A stretch of DNA of 64,000 bases. Source: Stomoxys calcitrans. Taxonomy: Eukaryota > Arthropoda > Insecta > Diptera > Muscidae. The notes beneath the pieces are model-generated. The model did not search any database. It was not told the DNA's origin and was given only the letters and a program-made list of their open reading frames with translations. The stretch's first letter is position 1. Every line of letters starts with the position of its first letter. Both the position numbers and the translations under genes were made by a program. Location of the stretch: assembly GCF_963082655.1 (NCBI RefSeq), contig NC_081553.1:191335732-191399731 (forward strand). The letters run 5' to 3'. Of this stretch, positions 19,795 through 30,660 are shown one piece after another.

Positions 19795-22700
19795 ACTTTC
19801 CTTTAGAGAAGGGTAGTTTTAGTACACTTTTCTTTGGGAAAGGGTAGTTTTAGTACACTTATTTAGGAAAGGGTAGTTTTAGTACACTTATTTTTAGGGA
19901 AGCGTAGTTGTAGTACACTTTCCTTTGGTTAAGGGTAATTTTAGTACACTTTTCTTTAGTAAAGGGTAGTTTTAGTACACTTATTTTTAGGGAAGGGTAG
20001 TTTTAGTTCACTTTTCTTAAGGGAAGGGTAGTTTTAGTACACTTCCTGTTGGGGAGGGTTTTTTTTAGTACACTTTCCTTTGGTTAAGGGTAGTTTTAGT
20101 ACACTTTTCTTTAGGGTAGGGTAGTTTTAGGACACTTTTCTTTGGGAAGGGTAGTTTTAGTACACTTTCCTTTAAAAAAGGGTAGTTTTAGTGTACTTTC
20201 CTTTAGCCAAGGGTAGTTTAAGTACACTTATCATTAGGGAAGGATAGTTTTTGTATCCCTTCCTTTAGGGAAAGGTAGCTTTAGTCTACTTTCCTTTGGC
20301 CAAGGGTAGTTTTTGTATACTTATCTTTAGGGAAGGGTAGTTTTAGTACACTTTTCTATAGGGAAGGGTAGTTTTAGTACACTTTCCTTTGAGGAAGGGT
20401 AGTTTTAGTACACTTTCCTTTGAGGAAGGGTAGTTTTAATACACCTTCCGTTAAGGAGGAGTAGTCTTAGTACATTTTCCTTTAGGGAAGGATAGTTTAA
20501 GTATCCTTTCCTTTAGGGAAAGTTAGCTTTAATCTACATTCCTTTAGCCAAGGGTAGTTTTAGTACACTTATCTTTAGGACAGGGTAGTTTTAGTACACT
20601 TATATTTAGGGAGGGGTAGTTTTAGTACACTTTCCTTTAGGGAATGGTTGTTTTATTACATTTTCCTTTGGGGAAGGTTAGTTTTAGTACCCTTTCCCTT
20701 AAGGAATGGTAGTTTTATCACATTTTCCTTTAAGGAAGGGTAGTTTTAGCTCACTTTCGTTTATGGAAGGATAATTTTAGTAGCCTTTCCTTTGGGGAAG
20801 GGCAGTTTTAATACCCTTTCCATTGGAGAAGGATATATTTATAGGAAAGGGTAGTTTTAGTACTCTTTTCCTTTGGGGATGGTTCATTTTAGTACACTAT
20901 CTTTTAGGGAATGATCATTTTAGTAACATTTCTTTTGGGGAAGGGTAGTTTTAGTACATTTTACTTTGGGGAGGGTAGTTTTAGTACACTTTCCTTTAGG
21001 GAAGGGTAGTTTTAGTGTACTTTCCTTTAGCCAAGGGTAGTTTTTGTACACTTATCTTTAGGGAAGGGTAGTTTTTGTACACTTATCTTTAGGCAAGGGT
21101 AGTTTTAGTACACTTTCCTTTGAGGAAGGGTAGTTTTAATAAACTTTCCGTTAAGGAGGAGTAGTTTTAGTACAATTTTCTTTAGGGAAGGCTAGTTTTA
21201 GTACACTCTCCTTTGAGGAAAGGTAGTTTTAATATACTTTCCGTTAAGGAGGAGTACACTTAACTTTAGGGCAGGGTAGTTTTAGTACACTTATATTTAG
21301 GGAGGGGTAGTTTTAGTGCACTTTCCATTAGGGAATGATTGTTTTATTACATTTTCCTTTGGGGAACTGCAGTTTTAATACCCTTTCCATTGGGGAAGGG
21401 TATATTTAGTACCCTTTCCTTTAAGGAATATTAGTTTTAGTTCACTTTCCTATAGGAAAGGTTAGTTTAAGTACACTTTTTCTTTGGGGAAGGTTCATTT
21501 TAGTACACTTTTCTTTAGGGAATGATCATTTTAGTAACCTTTCTTTTGCGGAAGAGTCGTTTTCATACACTTTCCATTGTTGAAGGTTAGTTTTTTCCTT
21601 TAGGGAAGGGTAGTTTTAGTACCACTTCCTATAGGGAAGGGTAGTTTAAGTATCCTTTTCTTTGGGGTAAGGTAGCTTTAATCTACATTCCTTTAGCCAA
21701 TGGTAGTTTTTGTACACTTATCTTTAGGGAAGGGTGGTTTTAGTACACTTATATTTAGGGAGGGGTAGTTTTAGTACACTTTCCTTTAGGGAATGGTTGT
21801 TTTATTACATTTTCCTTTGGGGAAGGGTAGTTTTAGTACATTTTCCTTTGAAGAAGGTTAGTTTAAGTACATTTTCCTTTAAAACAGGGTAGTTTTATTA
21901 CACTTTCCTTTGGGGAAGTGTAGTTTTAGAACACTTTCCCTAAGGAATGGTAGTTTTAGCATATTTTCCTTTAAGGAAGGGTAGTTTTAGCTCACTTTCG
22001 TATATGGAAGGATAATTTTAGTAGCCTTTCCTTTGGGGAAGGGCAGTTTTAATACCCTTTCCATTGGAGAATGGTATATTTAGTACCCTTTTCTTTGAGG
22101 AATATTAGTTTTAGTACACTTTCCTAAAGTAAAGGGTAGTTTTAGTACTCTTTTCCTTTGGGGAAGGTTCATTTTAGTATTCTTTCTTTTAGGGAATTAT
22201 CATTTTAGTAACATTTCTTTGGAGGAAGGGTAGTTTTAGTACACTTTACTTTGGGAAGGGTAGTTTTAGTACACTTTCCTTTAGGGAAGGGTAGTTTTAG
22301 TGTACTTTCCTTTAGCCAAAGTTAGTTTAAGTACACTTATCTTTAGGGAAGGGTAGTTTTTGTATCTCTTCCTTTAAGGAAAGGTACCTTTAGTCTACTT
22401 TCCATTAGCCTTTCTTTAAGGGAAGGGTAGTTTTAGTACACTTTACTTTGGGAAGGGTAGTTTTAGTACACTTTCCTTTAGGGAAGGGTAGTTTTAGTGT
22501 ACTATCCTTTAGCCAAAGTTAGTTTAAGTACACTAATCTTTAGGAAAGGGTAGTTTTAGTTCACTTTCCTTTGAGGAAGGGTAGTTTAGGAGGAGTAGTT
22601 TTAGTACACTTTCCTTTAGGAAAGGGTAGTTTTAGTACACTCCCCTTTGAGGAAAGGTAGTTTTAATATACTTTCCGTTAAGGAGGAGTAGTTTTAGTAC

Positions 22701-23660
22701 ACTTATCTTTAGGGCAGGGTAGTTTTAGTACACTTATCTTTAGGAAGGGGTAGTTTTAGTACTCCTTCCATTAGGGAATGGTTGTTTTATTACATTTTCC
22801 TTTGGGGAAGGGCAGTTTTAATACCCTTTCCATTGGGGAAGGGTATATTTAGTACCCTTTCCTTTTAAGAATATTAGTTTTAGTACACTTTCGTATAGGA
22901 AAGGGTAGTTTTAGTACTCTTTTCCTTTGGGGAAGGTTCATTTTAGTACACTTTCCTTTAGGGAATGATCATTTTAGTAACCTTTCTTTTGGGGAAGGGT
23001 AGTTTCCATACACTTTCCATTGTTGAAGGTTAGTTTTAGTACCCTTTCCTTCAGGGAGGGGTAGTTTCAGTACACTTTCCTTTAGGTAAGCGTAGTTTTA
23101 GTGTACTTTCCTTTGGCGAAAGATAGTTTTAGTACTCATTTCTGTAAGGAAGGGTTTTTTAGTGCCCTTTCCTTTAGGGAAGGGTAATTTTAGCGCCCCT
23201 TCATTTAGTTAAGGGTAGTTTTAGTACACTTTCCATTTGGGAAGCGTAGTTTTAGAACACTTTCCTTTAGGGAAAGGTAGTTTTAGTACACTTTCCTTTA
23301 GGGAAGGGTAGCTTTTGTAAACTTTTCTTTAGGGAAGTGTAGTTTTAGTACACTTTTCTTTAGGAAACGATAGTTTTAGTACAATTTCCTTTAGGGAAGG
23401 GTAGTTTTAGTAGACATTCCTTCAGGAATGGGTAGTTTTACTACACATTCCTTCAAGGAAGGGTAGTTTTAGCACACTTTCCTTTAGAGAGGTGTAGTTT
23501 TAGTACACTTTCCTATGGGGAACCGTAGTTTTAGTACACTTTCCTTTGGGGAACCGTAGTTTCAGTACACATTCCTTAAGGAAAGGATTGTTTTAGTACA
23601 CTTTCCTTAGTTTTAGTACACTTTTCTTGGGGGAGGCCAGTTTTGGTACACTTTCATCAG
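19795..23660. repeat. 31-bp minisatellite, ~3.87 kb
   Basis: Roughly 120 head-to-tail copies of a 31-bp unit whose core is GGGTAGTTTTAGTACACTTT followed by CCTTTAGGGAA. Units vary by substitution and small indels. Variant blocks recur together (the agggaatgatcattttagta variant at about 20911, 21522, 22197 and 22975; the ttaaggaggagtag variant; the ctttagccaagg variant), showing higher-order units of about 0.6-0.8 kb. No conserved reading frame is maintained. Confidence 0.97.
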
Positions 23661-23689
23661 AGCCTGGCGATGTAAACGGTTCAAAAATA

Positions 23690-24345
23690 TTTATCGCCCA
23701 AAGAATTTTCAACTCAGACAGAATTTCTCCAACAACTTCCTACGAATGTATTTCAGCGACGATGTTATCGTAATAGGTTTTGAGGATTGTATCTTCCGTA
23801 GCCGAGAGGACTCAGATGTATCCCCCACAGTTCTGCAGAATTCCAACCAAGACTTGTTCTGAGCCTTTTTCAGGTCGCCTTTGTATTTCCTTAGCTCAGC
23901 CTTATAGATGTTCCAATCGTTGTTGTTGTTGTAGCACTGAGTTATACACTGAGGCGGTAGCCCTTGCCGATGAAGAAGTCCATCGGGTCAATCCGGTACG
24001 TACAACCGGCTGCCATGGGATTGATGTTCCAATTGTAATGTGCCCTTGTGGATTTCGCCCTTTTAAAGAGTTTTCTGCAACTCTTCCTTAGACCAGCCAT
24101 TTCTGATATCCACCTTGGCGGTTGCTGTTTACCCCTTGGTCTGGTTTTAGGTCATACTGACAAGCGAGTCATGAAGGGCCATCGTGATCTGCTTGTCTTT
24201 AATGTCTATATCCTCCCCAGTTTCACTTCCCTTTCAAGTCTAGAGTATATAGTCGTGCAGAATGTGTACCAAAATTTATCTCAATCAGCCTTTCTTCTGT
24301 TTAGCCGGGGAACCACTTCCATGGTATTTTTACCAAAGCTGCAGC
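23690..24345 (-). pseudogene. LOA-like LINE endonuclease-RT linker, minus
   Basis: Minus-strand fragments in the right order: RLNRRKADWDKFWYTF near 24300, GEDIDIKDKQITMALHDS near 24215-24165, a TRPRGKQQPPRW-like stretch near 24130, then LRKSCRKLFKRAKSTRAHYNW near 24090-24035. After the SINE-C comes WNIYKAELRKYKGDLKKAQN near 23915-23860 and SRLRKIQSSKP near 23805. This is the basic linker between endonuclease and RT in LOA/R1-type ORF2 (family knowledge). The reading frame is broken in several places. Confidence 0.65.
23918..24022 (-). mobile_element. SINE-C insertion with 11-bp TSD
   Basis: 105-bp element on the minus strand ending in tgctacaacaacaacaac, flanked by perfect duplications gatgttccaat at 23907-23917 and 24023-24033. 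Body includes ccgatgaagaagtccatcgg (plus strand) and ggctgccatggga. It interrupts the LINE linker exactly at the TSD, so it is younger than the LINE copy. Confidence 0.88.
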
Positions 24346-24379
24346 TTATATAAAAATGATCAGATTAGCTGTGGTCATT

Positions 24380-24720
24380 AAGCATTTCCCAGTGGCATAT
24401 CCTTCCGATTTCGACCCATTTGTATATACCAAAGTTCAAGGGAAGAAAGAGTTGCATTCAGCCCAAGTCTCCATCTCCAACATCTCAGCCGTCAATAATA
24501 GGGGAGTTCTCTGGTATATTGCTCGCAGCAAATTACGACAAGCGTAGAATAAATTCAGCCCCCTATTGACACTTTACACGACTTCTCTTTCTCTTGTCTA
24601 ATAGAGGTCCTTAAACTAAAACCCGGTCTTCTCTTTCACTAAACAGTACCATAACCATCTTTGTGGGATTTGTGCTAAGTCCATCAGTGCATCCTGAACA
24701 TGAACCCTCCCTTCCTTCCC
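24380..24720 (-). pseudogene. LINE RT fragment (post-YADD region), minus
   Basis: The minus strand reads CTDGLSTNPTKMVMVLFSE near 24690-24635, the GLSVNP.KT...LF block that follows the catalytic YADD in LOA/jockey RTs. The rest to about 24380 is too diverged to read. It lies upstream of the linker fragment in its own direction, so the order is wrong for a single intact copy. Confidence 0.5.
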
Positions 24721-24789
24721 TTCCCCATTGATAACCAATAATAACTAAAGATGGGGTAAAACTTCTTCTCGTGATTTTTCTCTGATCAC

Positions 24790-25072
24790 AATCTTCCTAA
24801 TCTAAGCCCTGCTAACCCCCTTAACCACCTTATCGCGAATAAGAGGTATCACATGAAATGTGGTGTTTTGCGCTGACTTGGGACACTTCTTTTCGCACCC
24901 AGTATCAACACCAACGCAGAGCCAGATCATTCTACGATTCTGGCGAATCATCACAGTAAATCTCCGGAGGAGTAATGCGCATTGAACTCCTTTGCTGCCC
25001 CTTTCCTCGGCATTAGTGTAGCAGTCCTTTCTATGGTCATGAATTACTCCCAGGTACGTTGCCTCCATGTGT
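24790..25072 (-). pseudogene. Possible LINE RT C-terminal fragment, minus
   Basis: An open minus-strand stretch begins EATYLGVIHDHRK then EERGSKGVQCALLLRR, resembling the YLGV.LD and following helix of LINE RTs. The rest is not recognisable. It abuts the SINE-A head at 25073. The assignment is tentative. Confidence 0.35.
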
Positions 25073-25176
25073 GGCCACCGTAGCGCAGAGGTTAGCATGT
25101 TCGCCTATGACGACGTACCCCTCAGTTCGAATCCTGGCGAGAACATACGAAAGGTGGTTATCCCCTCATGCTGCGA
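25073..25176 (+). mobile_element. SINE-A copy 4, head only
   Basis: tRNA-like head with box A (TAGCGCAGAGG) and box B (AGTTCGAATCC), followed by ggtggttatcccctcatgctg and then loss of the body. A short alteration (gacgtacccctc) replaces the usual gctgaacgcctg. Confidence 0.85.
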
Positions 25177-25340
25177 TTCTTCTGACCCTTCAATCTAAAT
25201 TTCTCTGAGTTTTGCCCTGCCTGGCGGCCCATGGTGCAATTAAAGCTAGTCAGTCAGTGAGTCAGGCGGTCAACCACTCGGTTGCTCGTTCGCATTATCC
25301 CTGTCAGTCAGTTGCTGCACACCATGCTCTTGTTACGGCA

Positions 25341-25375
25341 TATAAATCGCGCATTTTCGTTTCCAGTTTTCATTT
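25341..25375 (+). promoter_or_regulatory. Candidate TATA + initiator core promoter
   Basis: TATAAA at 25341-25346 and TCATTT at 25370-25375. The initiator A (25372) is 31 bases from the first T of TATAAA, the canonical metazoan spacing, and TCATTT fits the fly initiator TCAKTY. No DPE match is seen. Chance occurrence is possible in AT-rich DNA. Confidence 0.3.
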
Positions 25376-25417
25376 CGCATTTCAGCTTTTTTTATTCTTT
25401 TTTTTTTACTGGTGGTT

Positions 25418-25522
25418 ATGGTGTGGTTGTTGTTGCTGTTGCTGGCGTTGTTCTTCAGTTGTAGTGTGTTATGTTTTTTGTTTTTTTGCGGATCTACATT
25501 TGTACGCGCTTCAGCGCTTTAA
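25418..25522 (+). CDS. Speculative 34-codon frame, signal-peptide-like
   Basis: The first ATG downstream of the candidate promoter opens a short frame reading MVWLLLLLALFFSCSVLCF and continuing hydrophobic to a TAA at 25520. A short N-terminus, Leu/Phe-rich core and small residues look like a secretory signal or a single membrane segment. The hydrophobicity comes mainly from TTG/CTG/TTT repeats, so it may be a by-product of low complexity. I assign no function. Confidence 0.12.
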   Translation: MVWLLLLLLALFFSCSVLCFLFFCGSTFVRASAL

Positions 25523-27084
25523 TGGATGCCTATTACGGCCAGAAACGGAAGTAAAATGTAAAGGCAACGTCAACAACATGAAATTAAATCACTTTGTTGT
25601 TGGCGCTGTGTGTGGAGCTGTGGCACGATAGCCGTAGTACCATTGCCATTCTTCTCAGCTGTTAATTAGAAGAACTCACGCAAACAAATGAAGAGTTTTA
25701 TGCTTCATTTTACCTGTAAACACAACGACTCAGCATAAGGTGAACACAAGCAGCGGTGGACATTACGTCCACAGGCAGCCAGCGCCATGGCATGAGGACC
25801 AGCGACCAAGCAGCACTGTTCTTTGAAAAGTCCACACCAAGCGACACATGCTTCCACTTGTAACCCTAAAAACGAAGAGCGGGTTTGGAAGTTCTAAACA
25901 CTTGAAAAATAAACTTCCGTCCCCCAAAGACCACCGAAAGGGTTGTGGTGGTGCTAAAATCGCTGTGGCAAGGGTGGACGTGCCTTTGCTTTTCTGCCAT
26001 TCCAAGCTGGCATTCAAAACAAATGCATTGCTTGCATTCCTGCTTTGGCCCATAGAATGTGGCTTAGAGACTTACTCCACCGCAATGTGAGTTCAAGTTG
26101 TTTAGCTACTCCCCGTCCAGCACAATGCACCCTGATATGGTTGGCAATCATCGCACTCTCATCGCATTTAAAGCTGTAATGAACCTTTAATTAAATTAAG
26201 ACCAAACAAAACAGATAAAAATTAAATTTAAACGCTTGTTCTTGTTTTCCTTCTTGTTTTTGTTGTCGATGGTTTTTTTGTTTTTTTTTTCTTTGCTTTG
26301 CCATTTTCTGTTTGGAATTTAATTTAATTCCTGTCGTCTTTTTTCCTGTTTTATGCTAGCCGCCCTTCACCACCGACCCTAGCCCCTTAGTTGCGGCGGA
26401 ATATTAACTCGTGCAGAACAAACCCAAACACAAGGAAACTGAAAGAGAAACAGACGTCGAGTTAGTATCAGTGACTAGCATTCATTTGCACACACACACA
26501 CACACACACACACCAGCATAGACATGCTCATTCAACGGCCCTGGCTGAGTTGGCTATAATGCCATACTAGGTATGACTACATTAATTCGCTTCACATTGG
26601 CGGATGTTTGGGAAAAAATCCGGAAGGATTGTTGCATGTTGGTTAAGCTTTGCCAAAACAAACAACAAGGAGTACCAAACTGCAGCAGGATACACAGCTG
26701 ATCCTAATTTAGGCCTTAATGTTGGCTGCAAATGTTTAAACCGCTAATATGGGGAGCTATAGGGGTCATTTGAAGGTAGACTTGTGATCCCCAAGTGAGC
26801 TGTGTGTGTGGAGAAATTTTCTAAATTATAAAAAAAAATCTCATGTGGAAAGGAGATAATCAAAAAGAAAAAGAATTCTCTAATGGTGGATCTGGAATGT
26901 ATCTTAAACGGAACTCCTTGCTTGACTTGTTACTGAGTCGTTTGTAACTCATCCCTCATAACTGAATTGTCTGCATCCGATACCGATTATTTATTTATTT
27001 TCACTACTCCAAGGCAGCCACGGACAAGCTGCTCAGAGTTATGGGGAGAAATTACTTTTACAAGGACTCAAAGACCAAGGACCC

Positions 27085-27235
27085 AAAGAACAAATTTGGC
27101 TAAAATATCCTTGGGGGAACGCCCCACCCCAAACCCCCTAAAACGGGCACCTGTACCGATCACTACAATATGGGACTTAAATGAAAGGTATTTGGGAGTA
27201 GAGTATGAGTACTAAGGCGGGTTGATTTTTTTTTT
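27085..27235 (+). repeat. D-family unit, left of F insertion
   Basis: Carries gggggaacgccccacccc, aaaacgggcacc and tatgggacttaaatgaaagg, the landmarks of the D family better represented at 47352-49654. Confidence 0.7.
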
Positions 27236-27280
27236 GTTTTAAATCGTATAGCAAAAACGTTAACCTCATAAAATACTAAA

Positions 27281-28137
27281 AAACAAGTAAAAGCGTGCTA
27301 AGTTCGGCCGGGTCGAATCTTATATACCCACCACCATGGATCGCATTTTTCGAGCTCTTTTCCCGGCATCTCTTTTTAGTCAAAAAAGGATATAAGAAAA
27401 GATTTGCTCTGCTATTAGAGCGATATCAAGACAGAGTCCGGTTTGGACCACAATTAAATTATATGTTGGAGACCTGTGTAAAATGTCAGCCAATTCGAAT
27501 AAGAATTTCGCCCTTTGGGGGCTCAAGAAGTAAAATAGAGAGATCGATTTATATGGGAGCTGTATCGGGCTATAGACTGATTCAGATCATAATAAACACG
27601 TATGTTGATGGTCATGAGAGGATCCGTCGTACAAAATTTCAGGCAAATCGGATAATAATTGCGACCTCTAGAGGCTCAAGAAGTCAAGATCCCAGATCGG
27701 TTTATATGGCAGCTATATCAGGTTATTAACCGATTTAAACCTTATTTTACACAGTTGTTGAAAGTAAGAATAAAATAAGTCATGCAAAATTTCAGCCAAA
27801 TCGGATAGCAATTGCGCCCTCTAGAAGCTCAAGAAGTCAAGTCCCCAGATCTTTTTAAATGACAGCTATATTAGGTTATGAACCGATTTGAACCATACTT
27901 GGCACAGTTTTTGGATATCATAACAAAATACTTCGTGCAAAAATTCATTCAAATCGGATAAGAATTGCGCTCTCTAGAGGCTAAAGAAGTCGAGACCCAA
28001 GATCGGTTTATATGACAGCTATATCAGGCCATAGACCGATTTGAAGCATACTTAACACAGTTGTTGGATATCATAACAAACACGTCGTGCAAAATTTCAT
28101 TCCAATCGGATAAGAATTGCGCACTCTAGAAGTCAAT
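27281..28137 (+). mobile_element. Element F copy 3, 3' truncated
   Basis: Starts with the F outer end aacaagtaaaagcgtgctaa followed by gttcggccgggtcgaatc and ccaccaccatggatcgc, then 153-bp-type units (gatcggtttatatggcagct). It ends inside a unit at about 28137 where D-family sequence resumes. D repeats on both sides suggest the F element inserted into, or recombined with, a D array. A 144-codon frame from 27295 opens with GTG and is not a credible gene. Confidence 0.8.
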
Positions 28138-29511
28138 GTCCCCAACCCAAAACGGACACATAGCCTGATTGGAACAATATGGGACTAAAATGATAGGTAT
28201 TTGGGAATACGTTACGAGTTCCTTTATAATAACCCAAAACACAAATCAAATATTTAAATTTGGGCTTATGTCCCTAGGAGGAACGCCCTACTCAAAAACC
28301 CTCCAAAACGAACACATTGACCTTGGAAGTAGTGTAAGAATCTGACATAAAAATTGGGTTCAATTGTCATTGAGCACGTCCAAACACCATTTCGATACCA
28401 TTTGGGGGTTGGGAATTTACTTGTAAGGGTGGTGGAGTCATTAGAGAAACCCACCAAAAGAGTTTAATGCTCTTAAAACAAAAATTTCAACGGTAATTTC
28501 AACAACCTTGAAGGAAGACGAAAAGTCCGCGATGGTCGACTCCCCATGTTTTGTTATTTAGCGAATTTTCGTTCGCACACCAATTGTAACCCAAAACCCA
28601 AATCAACTACTAAAATTTGGTGTCGATGTCCAACGGAGGAATGTCCTACCACAAAACCGCCCAAAACAGGCACATAAAACGATCGGTACAATATGAGCGA
28701 AGGTTTTTTGGAAATACAGTACGAGTTCTCCAATAGTAAACCAAGCACACAAATCCAATAATTAAATTTAGGTAAGTGTCAATGGGGTACCGCATTACTT
28801 CCAAACCCCTAAAACAGGCTCAGATCGGTATGGTATGGTACTCGAGTGGAAGATTTTTGAGAGAAGAGTAGGAATCTGTTATAAAAAATTACGGGTCAAG
28901 TGCCAGGGAGCCCGCTTAAAACCCATACTCACATCCATATCATTTGTGGGGTGGAATTTTCCGAATTATGGTTATAGAGTAAGGGCGGTTGAGAAACCCA
29001 TCAAAAGGGTTTAAACATCTAAGAACAAGAATTTTTAATAAACTTTAGGGTAGACGAAAGGTCCCCATATTTTGTGATTAAACGAAAGTAACCCAAATCA
29101 ATTATTTAAATTTGGGGTGTGGGTCCCAGGGGGAACGCCCTACCCAAAACACCCCATGACGGGCACATAGCCCAAACAGTACAATATATGACTGATATGA
29201 AAATTATTTGGGGTAGAGTAAGAGTACCCTAATAGTATGCCAAAACACATATCAAATATTTAAATTTGGGGTCAAGTCCCTAGGGAACCTCCTAAAACCT
29301 CCCAAAACGATCGCATAGACCTATCTGTACAAAATGGGATTTAAATGAAAGGTTTTCGAAAGGAGAGTACGAATTTGATATAAACAATAAAGGACCATGT
29401 ACCAGGGAACCCGTCCAAAACCAATACTCATGCCCATTGCATTTGGAGATTGGGAATTTTATAATTAGGGTGATAGAATTATGTCGGTAGAAAACCCCTC
29501 CAAAAGGATTA
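28138..29511. repeat. D-family array
   Basis: Diverged repeats with ggaacgccctacccaaaa, tgggactaaaatgataggta, atttaaatttggggt and gtaagagtacc-like blocks, at irregular ~130 and longer spacing. No coding content. The right end joins the RTE-like LINE abruptly at about 29512. Confidence 0.75.
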
Positions 29512-30436
29512 AAAGACAGCCTATCGTGTGATCTCTTTAATATCCTGCTGGAGATGATTATACGAGATGCAGATGTGAATAGATATGGCACACTAATCAC
29601 AAGAGAGCACATGCTACTCGCCTATGCCGACGATATCGATATCATAGGTCGGTCACCGGAAGTAGTAACTGCAGCCTTTGAAAGAATCGAAAGAGAGTCA
29701 GTGAAAATGGGTCTGGCAGTAAATGGAGATAAGACGAAATGGATGGTTTCAACTCCCAAAAAGCCTTGCACAACCGAGCAGATAAAGAAAATGGAGAAAG
29801 TTGGGAACCACAACTTTGAGATAGTCAGTAACTTTATCTACCTCGGCACCGCCGTAACCGAAACGAATGACACCAGTTTTGAGATAAAGCGAAGAATAAT
29901 ACTGGCAAACAGATGCTACTTTGGACTAGTAAGCAGTTTAGCAACAAGGCCACCTCTTGACAGACGAAGACTACACTTTACAAGACACTGATACTACCCG
30001 TGCTGTTATATGGTTCTGAAGCATGGGTACTTGTGAAAGCAGATGAGGCAGTACTTGGAGTATTTGAGAGAAAGATTCTTCGTAAAATATATGGACCAGT
30101 TTGCGTTAATGGAGAATATAGGCGACGTATGAACCACGAGCTGTATGACGACGATAACATAGCTACACGCATCAAAATACAACGGCTGCGTTGGCTAGGT
30201 CATGTTGTCAGAATGGATGAAGAAGCTCCAGCAAAGAAGCCTTTTGAAGGCAAACTCGGTAGTACAAGCAAACCGGGAAGACCAAAAGCCCGATGGAAAA
30301 ATCAAGTTGTGGGAGACACCTCGAAACTTGGTGTCAGAGATTTTAGAATGAGCGCAGAAGATCGAGGCGCTTGGAACGCTATTCTACGTTCGGCTAGTGG
30401 AACAAATATTCTGTCATAGCCATTAAAAGTAAAGTA
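29512..30436 (+). pseudogene. RTE-like LINE copy 2: RT C-terminal half
   Basis: Nearly intact 3' half of the RT ORF, 5' truncated. It reads DSLSCDLFNILLEMIIRDAD, then LLAYADDIDIIGRS (catalytic YADD with both Asp), GLAVNGDKTKWMV, FIYLGTAVTETND. One 1-base frameshift near 29969 is followed by TLILPVLLYGSEAWVL, VFERKILRKIYGP, RLRWLGHVVRM and KPGRPKARWKNQV, ending at TAG 30417-30419 and the TAAAG-type tail. It is the better-preserved relative of 3340-5812. 5' truncation is typical of LINE insertion. Confidence 0.85.
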
Positions 30437-30441
30437 AGGCC

Positions 30442-30582
30442 TCATAGCTTTTTCAGTTTAGTTGAGTGCTTAGCGATGTTTTCACTCACTTCTGCTACCA
30501 CATCCAGTAGGGTGTTGTATATGAGAACTTGGTCTCTACTAATGTCTCCAATTGGCGTCAGCGATGGGATTGGAGGTCTGCT
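30442..30582 (-). other. Short coding-looking frame, minus
   Basis: Uninterrupted 46 codons without ATG, ending in TGA (30442-30444). Reads IPSLTPIGDISRDQVLIYN then TLLDVVAEVSENIAKHSTK. Mixed polar/hydrophobic, helix-like composition and lack of low complexity are more protein-like than its surroundings. I do not recognise the family; it could be a scrap of a transposon ORF or a host exon remnant. Confidence 0.25.
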
Positions 30583-30660
30583 CTAAGATACTTGATATCG
30601 ATTCGATTGTATGGCATGTATTTCAGACAGAGGTCTGTGCCATAAGGGTAGACAATACTA

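Larger units (their letters stand above)
25177..26960. other. Mostly unique DNA; possible promoter and microsatellites
   Basis: Contains a TATA/initiator candidate (25341-25375), poly-T tracts, and a CA run at about 26488-26514. No transposon was recognised. Several frames overlap 25212-25631 but none has a recognisable domain. Confidence 0.5.

Noticed and set aside
19795..23660. CRISPR-like or telomere-like array (regular ~31-bp repeat; contains TTTAGGG)
   Set aside because: There are no unique spacers between constant repeats, the genome is eukaryotic, and TTTAGGG is just part of a degenerate 31-bp unit. It is a minisatellite.
27295..27729. 144-codon frame at the 5' end of F, with a similar 135-codon frame at 45794-46201
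   Set aside because: Both open with GTG rather than ATG, are explained by shared F DNA, and the third similar copy (51788 onward) contains a stop early. Not credible as a eukaryotic gene.
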